A DNA stretch of 64,000 nt from RUG572 sp964386385 (GCA_964386385.1 CAYLRN010000003.1:169748-233747); one strand, 5' to 3'; shown: positions 8,835-17,482, counted from the stretch's first letter. Numbers and translations are program-made. Notes: a model not told the origin generated them from the letters alone.

Positions 8835-9271
8835 TGCAGTTGTCGGACGGACAGGTTCGCGAACTCGCCGAAGCCGCCCTTGCGATGGTCGGCCGGGCGT
8901 ACGCGCCGTATTCGCGCTTCCACGTCGGCGCCGCGGTTCTTGCCGAGTCGGGGAAGGTCTACTGCGGCGCCAACGTCGAGAACGCCTCGTATGGCGCGGC
9001 CGTCTGCGCCGAGCGCGTGGCGGTGTTCAAGGCCGTCGCCGCCGGCGAGCGGAGTCTTTCCGCGCTTGCCGTGTGCGGCGGCCGCGATGGCGTCGTTGCG
9101 GACTACTGTCCGCCCTGCGGCATTTGCCGCCAGGTGATGTCCGAGTTCTGCGATACTGCCGACTTCCGCGTGATCGTCGTCAGGACGGCGGACGATTTCA
9201 GGGAATTCACGCTGCACGACCTCCTGCCGGAGAGCTTCGGGCACGGCTCGATGGAGGTGGCGAATGGTTGA
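8834..9271 (+). CDS. cdd: Cytidine deaminase
   Basis: This cytoplasmic zinc enzyme deaminates cytidine and deoxycytidine to uridine forms (pyrimidine salvage). It has 145 residues, the size of the short homotetrameric type. The catalytic Cys-Ala-Glu (CAERVAVF) carries the proton-shuttle Glu and one zinc Cys; the second zinc motif is PCGICRQ with two cysteines. The N-terminal AYAPYSRFHVGAAV and the NVENASYG substrate loop are also typical. The ATG overlaps the upstream stop (TGATG) and its own end overlaps the symporter start by eight bases, so translation is coupled on both sides. A salvage enzyme inside this operon suggests nucleosides are among the compounds taken up. Confidence 0.95.
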   Translation: MQLSDGQVRELAEAALAMVGRAYAPYSRFHVGAAVLAESGKVYCGANVENASYGAAVCAERVAVFKAVAAGERSLSALAVCGGRDGVVADYCPPCGICRQVMSEFCDTADFRVIVVRTADDFREFTLHDLLPESFGHGSMEVANG

Positions 9272-10793
9272 CGGCGGCAAGTCCCTTGCGTTTCCGGACT
9301 ACGCGGTAATCGCGGTCTTCTTCGCGGTGATGATCGGCGTGGGAGTGTTCTACTCGCGCCGCGCGAAGTCGTCGGACCAGTTCTTCGGCAACGACCGCTC
9401 CGTCCCGTGGTGGCTGAGCGGCGTCTCGTTCTACATGAACAGCTTCTCCGCGCTGGCGTTCGTGATGTACTCCGCCCTCGCCTACAAGTTCGGCTGGGTG
9501 CCGGTCACGATCAGCTGGTTGTCCGTTCCGGCCGTGCTGCTGGGCGCGTGGTTTCTCGCCGTGCGCTGGCGGCGGGCGGCGAAGGGAAGCCCGATCGACT
9601 ACGTGGCGGAGCGATACACGTCGAAGACCTGTTCGACGCTTGCGCTCCTGGGGCTTCCGATGCAGCTGCTGGACAACGCGCTCAAGCTGCTCGCGATCGG
9701 CACGGTCGTCGGCGTGGGCATGGGCTTTCCGCTCTTCTGGTCGATCTGCATCTCCGGCGTCATCATCGTCCTCTACACGTTCCTTGGCGGACTCAAGGCG
9801 ACGCTGACGTGCGACTTCATCCAGTTCCTCGTCATCGTCGCCGTTGTCTTCGCGCTGCCCGTCCTCTGCCTGCGGCGGCTCGCCGGCCTTGACGGCGGCG
9901 CGGGGCTTGCGCACGGCTTCGGCGTCTTCCTGGACCGCGTGCCGGACGGCTTCTTCAACTTCACGAACGGGCAGTACGGCTGGATCTACCTTCTCGTATT
10001 CTTCTGCTGTGTCGGCTCGACCCTCTCCACGAACTGGTCGCTCGTCCAGCGCTACTACTCCACGAAGAGCGAGAGGGACGCGAAGAAGATGGCCTATCTC
10101 GTGGCGGCGCTCCTCTTCGTCGGTCCGCCGCTCTTCTTCTTCCCCGCGATGGCCGCGCGCGTCTTCCTGCCGCCCGTCGCGGAGGCGGAGATGAACGGCG
10201 TCTATGCGCTCCTCTGCCGCGAAGTCCTTCCCGTCGGCATGATGGGGATGGTGATCGCCGCCATGTTCTCCGCCACGATGAGCTCGCTCGCGGGCAACTT
10301 CAACGCAGCGGCGGCCGTGATGGTGAACGAGCTGTACCTTCGCTTCGACAGGTCGGCCTCGCCCTCGCGCCGCCTCGTCGCGGCCCGTCTTGCGACGCTG
10401 TTCGTCGGCGGCGCCGTCGTCGCGCTCACGTTCGTCATGCAGTACGCGCAGGGCGCGGACGACCTCTTCAACCTCTCGAACAAGGTCTTCGGCGTCTTCC
10501 TTCCGCCAATCGCCATTCCGATGCTCTGCGGGATTTTCGTGCGCGGATTCTCGAAGCGCTCCGGGATGGTCGGCCTCGTCGGCGGCATCGCCGTCGGCCT
10601 CGCCCTCTTCATCGCCGGCGCCTGGCGTCCGTTCCTTCGCGAAATGGTCTGGATCTTCCCATCCACGGCGATTGCGACTGTCCTCTTCCTCGTCCTTGGA
10701 ACGCGCCTCTTCCCGGACGGCGCGGAGGAGCGCCGGAACGTCGAGGCGTTCTTTGCGCGGGTGGACGGAGCGGAAGGGGGCGGCAATGTCTGA
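9264..10793 (+). CDS. Sodium:solute symporter (SSS family)
   Basis: This 509-residue inner-membrane protein has about 13 hydrophobic segments. Family features include the N-terminal YAVIAVFFAVMIGVGVFYSRRAKSS region, FFGNDRSVPWWLSGVS, and the GGLKATLTCDFIQFLVI segment, which is diagnostic for the SSS family (SGGLKAVxWTDxxQ-type). It drives uptake of an organic solute with Na+. The substrate cannot be read from sequence. The overlap with nagA (eight bases) and the upstream cdd point to an amino sugar, sialic-acid-like sugar or nucleoside. ATG 9264 overlaps the end of cdd by eight bases. Confidence 0.9.
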   Translation: MVDGGKSLAFPDYAVIAVFFAVMIGVGVFYSRRAKSSDQFFGNDRSVPWWLSGVSFYMNSFSALAFVMYSALAYKFGWVPVTISWLSVPAVLLGAWFLAVRWRRAAKGSPIDYVAERYTSKTCSTLALLGLPMQLLDNALKLLAIGTVVGVGMGFPLFWSICISGVIIVLYTFLGGLKATLTCDFIQFLVIVAVVFALPVLCLRRLAGLDGGAGLAHGFGVFLDRVPDGFFNFTNGQYGWIYLLVFFCCVGSTLSTNWSLVQRYYSTKSERDAKKMAYLVAALLFVGPPLFFFPAMAARVFLPPVAEAEMNGVYALLCREVLPVGMMGMVIAAMFSATMSSLAGNFNAAAAVMVNELYLRFDRSASPSRRLVAARLATLFVGGAVVALTFVMQYAQGADDLFNLSNKVFGVFLPPIAIPMLCGIFVRGFSKRSGMVGLVGGIAVGLALFIAGAWRPFLREMVWIFPSTAIATVLFLVLGTRLFPDGAEERRNVEAFFARVDGAEGGGNV

Positions 10794-11715
10794 GCGCATT
10801 TGCGACGGATGGGTTGACCTGCAGGTCAACGGCTATGCGGGAATCGACTTCAACTCGCCCGGACTGACGCCGGAGAAGGTGGCGGCCGTGACGCGGCGGC
10901 TGGCGGCGGACGGCACGGCCGCCTATCTCCCGACGTTCGTGACGGGCGACCCGGCCGTCGTGCTGGCGAACCTTCGCGCCGTCGCGGCGGCGCGGAGGGA
11001 GGACGCCGATTGCCGCGCCCGCATTTTGGGCGTCCATCTGGAAGGTCCGTTCATCTCCGACAGGCCCGGCGCCGTAGGCACGCATCCGGTCGAATGGGTG
11101 CGTCCGCCAGATCTCGCCCTCTTCGCGCGCTACCTGGACGCCGCCGACGGCGCGGTGCGGCTCGTCACCGTCGCGGCGGAAGTGGAGGGAATGCCGGATT
11201 TCGTCCGCGCCCTGACGGCGCAGGGCGTGACGGTCTCGCTCGGACACCAGCTGGCGGCGCGTCCGGACGAGCTGGCTCCCTGCCTCGACGCGGGCGCCAG
11301 GGCGTTCACCCATCTCGGCAACGGCATTCCGAACATGGTTCCGCGCCACGACAACGTCGTCTTCTCCGCGCTCGTCGAAGACCGTGCCAGCGTGATGTTC
11401 ATCCCGGACGGACACCATCTCCCCGACACGGTGCTGAAGCTCTACGTCCGCGCCGTGCCGGTCGAGCGCCTGATCGCAGTCTCCGACGCGCAGTACCCCG
11501 CCGGAATGCCGCCCGGCGAATACGAGGTCTGCGGCGCCCATGCGCGGCTTGAGCCGAACGGGCTTCTCTGGAATCCGGCGCGGAACTGCCTTGTCGGCGC
11601 GACGACGCCCATGGCGAAGATGATGGGGCTTTTGCAGTCGCGGATCGGGCTTACGGCGGACGAGTGCCGCCGGATCGGACGCGACAACCCGTTGAAACTT
11701 ATAGGAGGATGCTGA
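10786..11715 (+). CDS. nagA: N-acetylglucosamine-6-phosphate deacetylase, short form
   Basis: NagA removes the acetyl group from GlcNAc-6-P to give glucosamine-6-P, the substrate of NagB encoded next. The amidohydrolase barrel shows the metal Glu in HLEGPFIS, metal His residues in SLGHQL and THLGNGIPNMVPRHDN, and the late catalytic Asp in AVSDAQYPAG. At 309 residues it is about 70 shorter than E. coli NagA. It begins directly at the barrel (DGWVDLQVNGYAGIDFN), so the N-terminal half of the small beta-sandwich is missing; only part of the C-terminal half remains. The start overlaps the symporter stop (ATGTCTGA) and no upstream start is possible without running into the symporter. Confidence 0.88.
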   Translation: MSERICDGWVDLQVNGYAGIDFNSPGLTPEKVAAVTRRLAADGTAAYLPTFVTGDPAVVLANLRAVAAARREDADCRARILGVHLEGPFISDRPGAVGTHPVEWVRPPDLALFARYLDAADGAVRLVTVAAEVEGMPDFVRALTAQGVTVSLGHQLAARPDELAPCLDAGARAFTHLGNGIPNMVPRHDNVVFSALVEDRASVMFIPDGHHLPDTVLKLYVRAVPVERLIAVSDAQYPAGMPPGEYEVCGAHARLEPNGLLWNPARNCLVGATTPMAKMMGLLQSRIGLTADECRRIGRDNPLKLIGGC

Positions 11716-11716
11716 A

Positions 11717-12478
11717 ATGGAAATCATCGTTGGAATGAGCAAGGCGGAAATGGCGCAGAAGGCCGCGGAGCGCGCGGGCGCGCGGATCCGCGAGGCGATT
11801 GCCGAGCGCCGCTCGGCGCGCGTCATATTCGCCACGGGCGCGAGCCAGTTCGAGTTCCTGGACGCGCTCGTGAAGATGTGGGGAATCGACTGGACGAAGG
11901 TCACTGGCTTCCACCTCGACGAATACGTCGGCCTCCCCGTCACGCACAAGGCCTCGTTCCGCGCCTACATGCGCGAAAGGCTTGTAGCAAGGACGCCCAA
12001 GCCCATGCGCGCGTTCATAGAGGTAAACGGCGAGGCGGCGAACCCTGAACGGGAATGCGCGCGCCTTCAGCGGCTGATCCGCAAGCGTCCGATCGACCTC
12101 GCCTGCATCGGCATCGGCGAGAACGGACACCTGGCGTTCAACGACCCGCCGGCAGACTTCGACGCCGACTGCGCCTACAAGGTCGTCGAACTCGACCAGA
12201 CGTGCAGGATGCAGCAGGTCGGCGAGGGCTGGTTCAACAGCATCGAAGAAGTGCCCACGCACGCCTACTCCATGACGATCAGGGAGATAATGTCGGCGCG
12301 CGCGATCGTCTGCACCTGCCCCGACGAGCGCAAGGCCAAGGCCGTCGCCGCGACGGTCGAAGGCCCGATCACGAACATGTGTCCGGCCTCGATCCTGCGC
12401 AGGCATCCCGACAGTTCGCTCTACATAGACCGGCCCGCCGCGTCCCTGATGGACAACGGGATGAGGACGGACTGGTAG
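11717..12478 (+). CDS. nagB: Glucosamine-6-phosphate deaminase
   Basis: NagB converts glucosamine-6-P to fructose-6-P and ammonia, feeding amino sugars into glycolysis. The 253-residue protein has the family signatures GASQFEFLDAL (phosphate loop), FHLDEYVGLP (catalytic Asp) and GIGENGHLAFNDPPADF with the ring-opening His. Length fits the family (about 240-270). The start codon follows the nagA stop after one base, preceded by a strong AGGAGGA ribosome site inside nagA. It belongs to the coupled operon with cdd, the symporter and nagA. Confidence 0.94.
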   Translation: MEIIVGMSKAEMAQKAAERAGARIREAIAERRSARVIFATGASQFEFLDALVKMWGIDWTKVTGFHLDEYVGLPVTHKASFRAYMRERLVARTPKPMRAFIEVNGEAANPERECARLQRLIRKRPIDLACIGIGENGHLAFNDPPADFDADCAYKVVELDQTCRMQQVGEGWFNSIEEVPTHAYSMTIREIMSARAIVCTCPDERKAKAVAATVEGPITNMCPASILRRHPDSSLYIDRPAASLMDNGMRTDW

Positions 12479-12496
12479 TCCGGGGGAGGCGACGCC

Positions 12497-14980
12497 GTGA
12501 ACTGGAAAGTCTCGTTTGCCACGCTCGGGCTCCTGTGCGCCTTTTCGGCGACCGGCCTCATGGCCGGCGTGAAGGGCGACCTTGGCGGCGGAATCCGCGT
12601 CGAGGCCGACGAGGCTGGCGGCGCAGTCTTTCGCGCCGGCGGGAGGACGCTCTCATTCGCGCCGTTCGGACACGTCTCCGCGAATGACGGCCGAGCGCCG
12701 CGCATTTCCTGCCGCATCGACGGCGACGCGCTCGTGATGGACGTCGCCGGGGACGCGGAGCGCTTCGGCGTCCTTTCGTTCGGACGCTGCTCGGAAAGGC
12801 CGTCCGCGCTTTACTTCGGCTATGGGTACTACGTCGAAAAACCTGTCCGGCTGGACGTGCCGCTCAACGGACACCAGAACGCCACGCGCTTCGCCGGGTT
12901 CGAGTTCCCATGCGGACTTTCCCTCGTCATCGCCACCACGACGCCGCCCGACAGCCTCTACGTGGACGGAACCGGAGATTCGTTCGGGTTCCGCCTTTCA
13001 CAGCCTACTTCGTTCACGTTCGTGCCGGGGCTCGCCGGGGCGTTCGACTGTGCGCTGCGCTACCGCCGGCACGTGAAGACTCCCGCGCCCTCCGGCTTCG
13101 CCGCGAAGGCGGGCCGCTTCGTCGTTGACACGTGGAACGGCACGTTCGCGCAGCAGGAACGCCTTCTGCGCCGCTGCGCCGTCGAATACGGCGTTTCCGA
13201 CGCGCTCCTCTACGTCCACTGCTGGCAGCGCCACGGCTTCGACCGCCGGTTGCCGGAAGTCTATCCACCTTCGCCCACGTTCGGAACGGCGGCTGACCTG
13301 AAGGGCCTCTGCGCCTCCGCCCGTGAAAATGGATGGCGCTTCGGCGTCCACCTGAACGTAATCGACTGCTATCCCGAATCGCCGTGGTTCGACTGGAGGC
13401 GCATCTGCCATCGGCGCAATCCGAAGACGGGTGCGCTTGAACCCGTCAAGGCGTGGGTCAATCCGCCGCACGGCGACCAGAGCTACCGTCTTCTGCCGCG
13501 ACATGGCGCGGAATCGATACGCTACCAGATCGCCCAGATGCACGAGGACGGCTTCTGTCCAGACACGGTGTTCATCGACGTCACCGGCAGCGGATCGAAC
13601 TTCTCCGGCATGTGCCTCGATTCGGAAGGGAGAGTCAGCGCTCTCGTGGAGAACTGCGCCGGAAACGCCGCGATGTTCGACGCCGCCCGCGACGCGGTGG
13701 ACCGGCGTTCTCCGTCGGCGCTTCCGGCGTTCGTCTCAAGCGAGGCGCCCGCCGACTACATGGCCGGCCATCTCGAAGGCGGCGACTGCCAGTGGATGTT
13801 CCTCACGCGCGAACCCGGCGCCTACCGCTGGATGACGGTGGGCGGATCGGGACGTATCGAGAAGACCCCATGGTTTCCGCTCGTCCACCACGACCGGATG
13901 TCGCTGCACGGCGTGGGCTACAGCGCCCGCTTCGAGGGCGCTCGCGGAGAGGACTGCCACGGCATCGATTCGGACGACTATCTCTCGTGCGAGATAATGA
14001 ACGGACACTCCCTCATGACCGACTGCTACAACCGCGACGCCTACAAGGCCGAGGCCGGAATCCTTGAGCCGATAGACGAGACGCGCTGCCTCCGGCAGAT
14101 TGTCCGCAAGTACTGGCTTGCGCAGCACGTCATGCGTGAGATCGCCACCGCGACGGTCTCCGAAATCGCGTTCTGCGACGAGACGCGGGCGCGTCTGCGC
14201 ATCCGCTGGTCCACCGGCATGACGGTCTTCGTCAACCGCGCCATGTCGGACTGGCGCGTCCCGGCGGACGTTCCCTGCCGCGGCGAGGTCGTCCTTCCTC
14301 CCTACGGCTTCGTGGCGTTCAATCCGGCGACCGGGCGCTATGCGGCCGTCCTCCGTCTCGACGGCCGGGTCGTTGAGGAGTCTCGCCATGTGGAAGGCTG
14401 CCGGACATACCGCTACGCCAACGCGCGAAGCGGCGTTGCGGACGACGGACGCCTTCCGCTTGCTCCGCATTCCGACGTCTCGCAATCGAACGGCGTTTTC
14501 AGCGTCAGGACTTCGTGGCGGCTCTTCGCGGGGCAGACAATGCCGCAGGGGAAATTCCGCGTCGACTGGTGGCTGCTCGACCCGATGTTCCGCGAGTACA
14601 GTCCGAAGGAGGCCGCAGTGCGCGTCGCGTCCGCCGTCGTGCCGCTCGACCGTTCCGCCGAGGCGTCCTTCGCCTGGCCCGCCGCCGCGACCGGAGCGCG
14701 CGTCCTGCACGTCTCCGTCTCGCCGGCCGGCGCAGAAGCGGACGACGTCGCCTCTCGCTTCAAGATGCTTGGGACTTCGGCGTTCTACAAGCGGTATCGC
14801 CAGGGCTCGTTCGCGAAAGGCAGTCTCGCATACGCGCAGTACGACTGCCCCGACGAACCGCTCTGGGAACGCCTGTTCCCGCCAGCCGCGCCGGTGGACT
14901 TCGGCTGGACGAAGACGCGCGGCGCGTTCCGCGTCGTTTCGAGGCCGGAAGCCCGCGACGTCCGCAAGGATCTGCCGTGA
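12497..14980 (+). CDS. Secreted glycosidase-like protein, family uncertain
   Basis: The 827-residue protein has a signal peptide (to about residue 23), a beta-rich N-terminal domain to about residue 215, a putative TIM barrel (about 225-550) and a C-terminal beta domain. The barrel part (LLYVHCWQRHG, FGVHLNVIDCYPESPWFDW, TVFIDVTGSGSNFSG, FVSSEAPADYM) resembles clan GH-D/GH101-type retaining glycosidases. Asp361 and Glu416 are candidate catalytic residues. I cannot name the family with confidence. GH101 enzymes cut O-glycan core GalNAc, which would suit the nag genes upstream, but that is inference. The start is GTG 12497 with GGGGAGG nine bases ahead, 18 bases after nagB. Confidence 0.6.
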   Translation: MNWKVSFATLGLLCAFSATGLMAGVKGDLGGGIRVEADEAGGAVFRAGGRTLSFAPFGHVSANDGRAPRISCRIDGDALVMDVAGDAERFGVLSFGRCSERPSALYFGYGYYVEKPVRLDVPLNGHQNATRFAGFEFPCGLSLVIATTTPPDSLYVDGTGDSFGFRLSQPTSFTFVPGLAGAFDCALRYRRHVKTPAPSGFAAKAGRFVVDTWNGTFAQQERLLRRCAVEYGVSDALLYVHCWQRHGFDRRLPEVYPPSPTFGTAADLKGLCASARENGWRFGVHLNVIDCYPESPWFDWRRICHRRNPKTGALEPVKAWVNPPHGDQSYRLLPRHGAESIRYQIAQMHEDGFCPDTVFIDVTGSGSNFSGMCLDSEGRVSALVENCAGNAAMFDAARDAVDRRSPSALPAFVSSEAPADYMAGHLEGGDCQWMFLTREPGAYRWMTVGGSGRIEKTPWFPLVHHDRMSLHGVGYSARFEGARGEDCHGIDSDDYLSCEIMNGHSLMTDCYNRDAYKAEAGILEPIDETRCLRQIVRKYWLAQHVMREIATATVSEIAFCDETRARLRIRWSTGMTVFVNRAMSDWRVPADVPCRGEVVLPPYGFVAFNPATGRYAAVLRLDGRVVEESRHVEGCRTYRYANARSGVADDGRLPLAPHSDVSQSNGVFSVRTSWRLFAGQTMPQGKFRVDWWLLDPMFREYSPKEAAVRVASAVVPLDRSAEASFAWPAAATGARVLHVSVSPAGAEADDVASRFKMLGTSAFYKRYRQGSFAKGSLAYAQYDCPDEPLWERLFPPAAPVDFGWTKTRGAFRVVSRPEARDVRKDLP

Positions 14981-15008
14981 ACGCGGGCTGTCCGGCCTCG
15001 ATGGCTCG

Positions 15009-16505
15009 CTACGGATTCCTGCGTTGCGAATAGACGGGCGCAAGCGCGTCGTGGATGCGCCTGTAGCACGTGTAGAGATGGTCGTATCTGGCGGCGGAGA
15101 CGGAATCGGGTTCGATCGTGCGCTCGACGTGGAGGCACTTCGCAACCGCGTCCTTCACGTCGCTGAACACGCCGATTCCCGTGCCCGCGAGGAGGCAGGC
15201 GCCGAACGAGGCGTCTCCTGGCGTCGGCGTCTGCACCGGCCGGTTGAAGACGTTCGCCACGATTTCGCTCCAGAGCTTCGAGCGCGCGCCGCCGCCGATG
15301 AGGAAGATCCGCTTCACGGGGAGTCGCATTTCGCTGAGCGTCCCGTAGCAGTCGCGCAGGGAGAACGCCACGCCCTCCAGGAGGGCGCGGCAGAAGTCGC
15401 CCCGCGTGCTGCCGATGGAGACGCCGGTGAAGCTTGCGCGGAGGTTCGGGTCCCAGTACGGGCATCTCTCGCCCTGGAGGTACGGATGGAAGAAGACGCC
15501 TCTTGCGCCGATTTCGCTTGTGGCGGCTTCGGCGTCCATGAACTCGTAGAGGTTTCTTCCGTCCGCCGCGACGTCCCTGAAGAACGTGTCGCGCATCCAG
15601 CGCTGGCAGAGCGCGGCCGCGTTCGTCGCCGAGACGGAGTACCACATTCCGGGGACGATGTGCGAGTACGTGAGCGTCTTCGGATGGGGATGGGCTTCGG
15701 CGGTCATCGCGTTGACGTTGCCGGCCGTGGCCAGCTTCAGGATGAGGTCGCCGGGTTCGACCGCCCCGGCCCCGTAGTCCTCCACCGCGCTGTCGCTTGA
15801 ACCGCAGACGACGGGCGTTCCCTCGCGCAGTCCGGTGAAGGCGGCCGCCTCCCTGGTGACGAGTCCCGCAACGTCGGTCGGCGCGATGAAGCCGGGAAGG
15901 GCGCTGCGCCTGAGTCCGGCGAGTTCGACGAGTTCGTCGCACCAGTCGCCGCGCTTCATGTCGAAGAAAAGCGTGCCCTGCGCCTCGATGCGGTCCGTCG
16001 CCGCCTTGCCGGTGAGGAGGTATCGGACGTAGTCCTTGACGAAGAGGACGCGCTCGGTTTTCACCAGCACGTCCGGCTCGTTCGCCTTGAGCCACATGAG
16101 CTGCGGCAGCGTCCACGTCGGCGCCGGCATCTGGTACGTGGTGGAGAAGACCTTTTCGCCCCATCCGGCGCGAAGGGCGTCGCATTCCGCGGTCGAGCGC
16201 TGGTCGGTCCACATGATCGCGCGGCGGAGCGGACGGAATTCGGCGTCCATCAGCACCGCGTTGTGCGTGGAGCCGTCCAGCGCGCACGCGGCGACGGCGG
16301 AGAGGTCGACGCCATTCGAGGCGAGCTTTCGGAGTGATTCGGCGAGGGCAGTCCACCAGTCGGCGGGATCCTGTTCGCTCCAGCCGGGATGCTCGTGGTA
16401 GGTGGCGTATTCAGTGGACGCCTCGCCAAGGAACGCCCCGGATTCGTCGATGGCGGTCACCTTGCATCCGCCGGTGCCGTAGTCGATGCCGAGGAGGGTC
16501 TTCAT
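15009..16505 (-). CDS. xylB: FGGY-family sugar kinase (xylulokinase-like)
   Basis: FGGY kinases phosphorylate sugars or polyols with ATP. The 498-residue protein has the N-terminal phosphate loop LGIDYGTGGCK, the sugar-site stretch ALDGSTHNAVLMD and MWTDQRS, the catalytic Asp region GSSDSAVEDYGAGA, and the C-terminal ATP-binding LIGGGARSKLWSEIVANVF with RPVQTP, as in xylulokinases. The ATG at 16505 overlaps the iolB stop (ATGA), which decides the start over an in-frame ATG 15 bases upstream. Coupling to iolB rather than to a xylose isomerase leaves the substrate open: D-xylulose, another ketose, or an inositol-derived acid. Confidence 0.85.
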   Translation of the reverse strand: MKTLLGIDYGTGGCKVTAIDESGAFLGEASTEYATYHEHPGWSEQDPADWWTALAESLRKLASNGVDLSAVAACALDGSTHNAVLMDAEFRPLRRAIMWTDQRSTAECDALRAGWGEKVFSTTYQMPAPTWTLPQLMWLKANEPDVLVKTERVLFVKDYVRYLLTGKAATDRIEAQGTLFFDMKRGDWCDELVELAGLRRSALPGFIAPTDVAGLVTREAAAFTGLREGTPVVCGSSDSAVEDYGAGAVEPGDLILKLATAGNVNAMTAEAHPHPKTLTYSHIVPGMWYSVSATNAAALCQRWMRDTFFRDVAADGRNLYEFMDAEAATSEIGARGVFFHPYLQGERCPYWDPNLRASFTGVSIGSTRGDFCRALLEGVAFSLRDCYGTLSEMRLPVKRIFLIGGGARSKLWSEIVANVFNRPVQTPTPGDASFGACLLAGTGIGVFSDVKDAVAKCLHVERTIEPDSVSAARYDHLYTCYRRIHDALAPVYSQRRNP

Positions 16506-17311
16506 GCGTTCCTGACCCATGCGTGGTCGGGGTCCATGGAGGATATCAGACCTCGTCCCTGCGAGCCGGCCATCGTCCAGAGGTAGTACATCTGGTAGCC
16601 GGGGGCGCCGACGAGCGGGTGGTAGCCCTTCGCGATGGCGACGGTGTCGTGGTCCTGCACGCGGTACGCCTCGTTGAGAGAGCCGTCGGGGAGGTAGACG
16701 CTCTGGAAGCCGAAGCCCTGCTTCGGGTTGAAGAGGTAGAAGTAGGTCTCCTCCATGTCGAGCTCTGCGGGCGGGTTGTTGACGTCGTGGCGGTGGGAGG
16801 GGTAGCCGGACCAGTTGCCGGAGGGGATCATGCCCTCTCCGATGTAGAGGTGTTCGCTGTCGAACTTCTCGTCGAGGATGATTTCGCTCGTGCGCGTCCA
16901 GTTGTCCTTGCCGAGTTCGATGTGGCGCGTGTCCTCTGGGCGGATCAGCGTCGGGCGGGCGGTGTCGCGTGTGGCGGGCGAACCGTTGTAGGCGAGTTCG
17001 ACGTCGGTCAGCGCCTCAAGCGCGTATTTCGTCCGGCGGGGGAGGTAGAGGCAGTGCGGCTTTCCGGAGAACGGGTCCTTGCGTCCGTTCTCCACATTGA
17101 AGGCCAGTCCGTTGCACCAGGCCTTGAACGAGCCGCCGATGAGCACGAGGGCGACTTCCATGTCGCCGGTTTCGTCCTCGTACCGCGTTCCTGCGGCAAG
17201 TTTGACGAGGCCGAATTTCGTCAGGTTCATTCCGCGTTCGCCGACGTCGAAGATCTTGCTGTAGCCCTGGCCCGGGCTGCAGCGGATGAGAAGACTGTCG
17301 TTCTTGTCCAT
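16502..17311 (-). CDS. iolB: 5-deoxy-glucuronate isomerase
   Basis: IolB isomerises 5-deoxy-D-glucuronate to 2-deoxy-5-keto-D-gluconate in myo-inositol catabolism. The 269-residue double cupin shows the metal-binding region SHRHDVNNPP followed by the LDMEETYFYLFNPKQGFGFQ stretch and the C-terminal GYHPLVGAPGYQMYYLWTMAG signature with DPDHAW near the end, all characteristic of the family. ATG 17311 gives the usual length and follows AAGGA nine bases upstream. The leader contains a tandem operator-like repeat. Other inositol genes (iolC, iolD, iolG, iolE) are not in the window; the downstream partner is an FGGY kinase. Confidence 0.9.
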   Translation of the reverse strand: MDKNDSLLIRCSPGQGYSKIFDVGERGMNLTKFGLVKLAAGTRYEDETGDMEVALVLIGGSFKAWCNGLAFNVENGRKDPFSGKPHCLYLPRRTKYALEALTDVELAYNGSPATRDTARPTLIRPEDTRHIELGKDNWTRTSEIILDEKFDSEHLYIGEGMIPSGNWSGYPSHRHDVNNPPAELDMEETYFYLFNPKQGFGFQSVYLPDGSLNEAYRVQDHDTVAIAKGYHPLVGAPGYQMYYLWTMAGSQGRGLISSMDPDHAWVRNA

Positions 17312-17324
17312 GTCGCTTGTCCTT

Positions 17325-17360
17325 CTTTCTGAAACCGTTTTGCTTTCTGAAACCGTTTTG
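17325..17360 (-). repeat. Perfect 18-bp tandem repeat, putative repressor operators of iolB
   Basis: The 18-mer CTTTCTGAAACCGTTTTG (plus strand) occurs twice back to back, at 17325-17342 and 17343-17360, with no mismatch. Each copy holds the near-palindrome AAACCGTTT (AAAC-C-GTTT) with a central CG step, the form seen in LacI/GalR-family operators. The pair lies between the predicted iolB transcription start (near 17366) and the ribosome site, where a bound repressor would block transcription. The regulator is not encoded in the window. Confidence 0.6.
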
Positions 17361-17372
17361 GGCAATGCCGCT

Positions 17373-17402
17373 ATTCTACACCAAAACGCCTTGTCCGCAC
17401 AA
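17373..17402 (-). promoter_or_regulatory. Promoter of iolB-xylB
   Basis: On the minus strand TAGAAT lies at 17378-17373 with TTGTGC at 17402-17397, an 18-base spacer. The predicted start near 17366 places both 18-bp repeats immediately downstream, followed by AAGGA and the iolB ATG at 17311. Confidence 0.5.
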
Positions 17403-17482
17403 GCGGGAAAGAACGCTCCGTGAACCTCGTTCGGCGGAATGTCCGCGGAAAAGCCGGAAGCGAAGGGCGTTCGCCGGCATTC

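Noticed and set aside
17361..17365. An earlier TTG start for iolB at 17365
   Set aside because: It would begin at the predicted transcription start and translate both operator repeats; ATG 17311 has a ribosome site and gives the normal family length.
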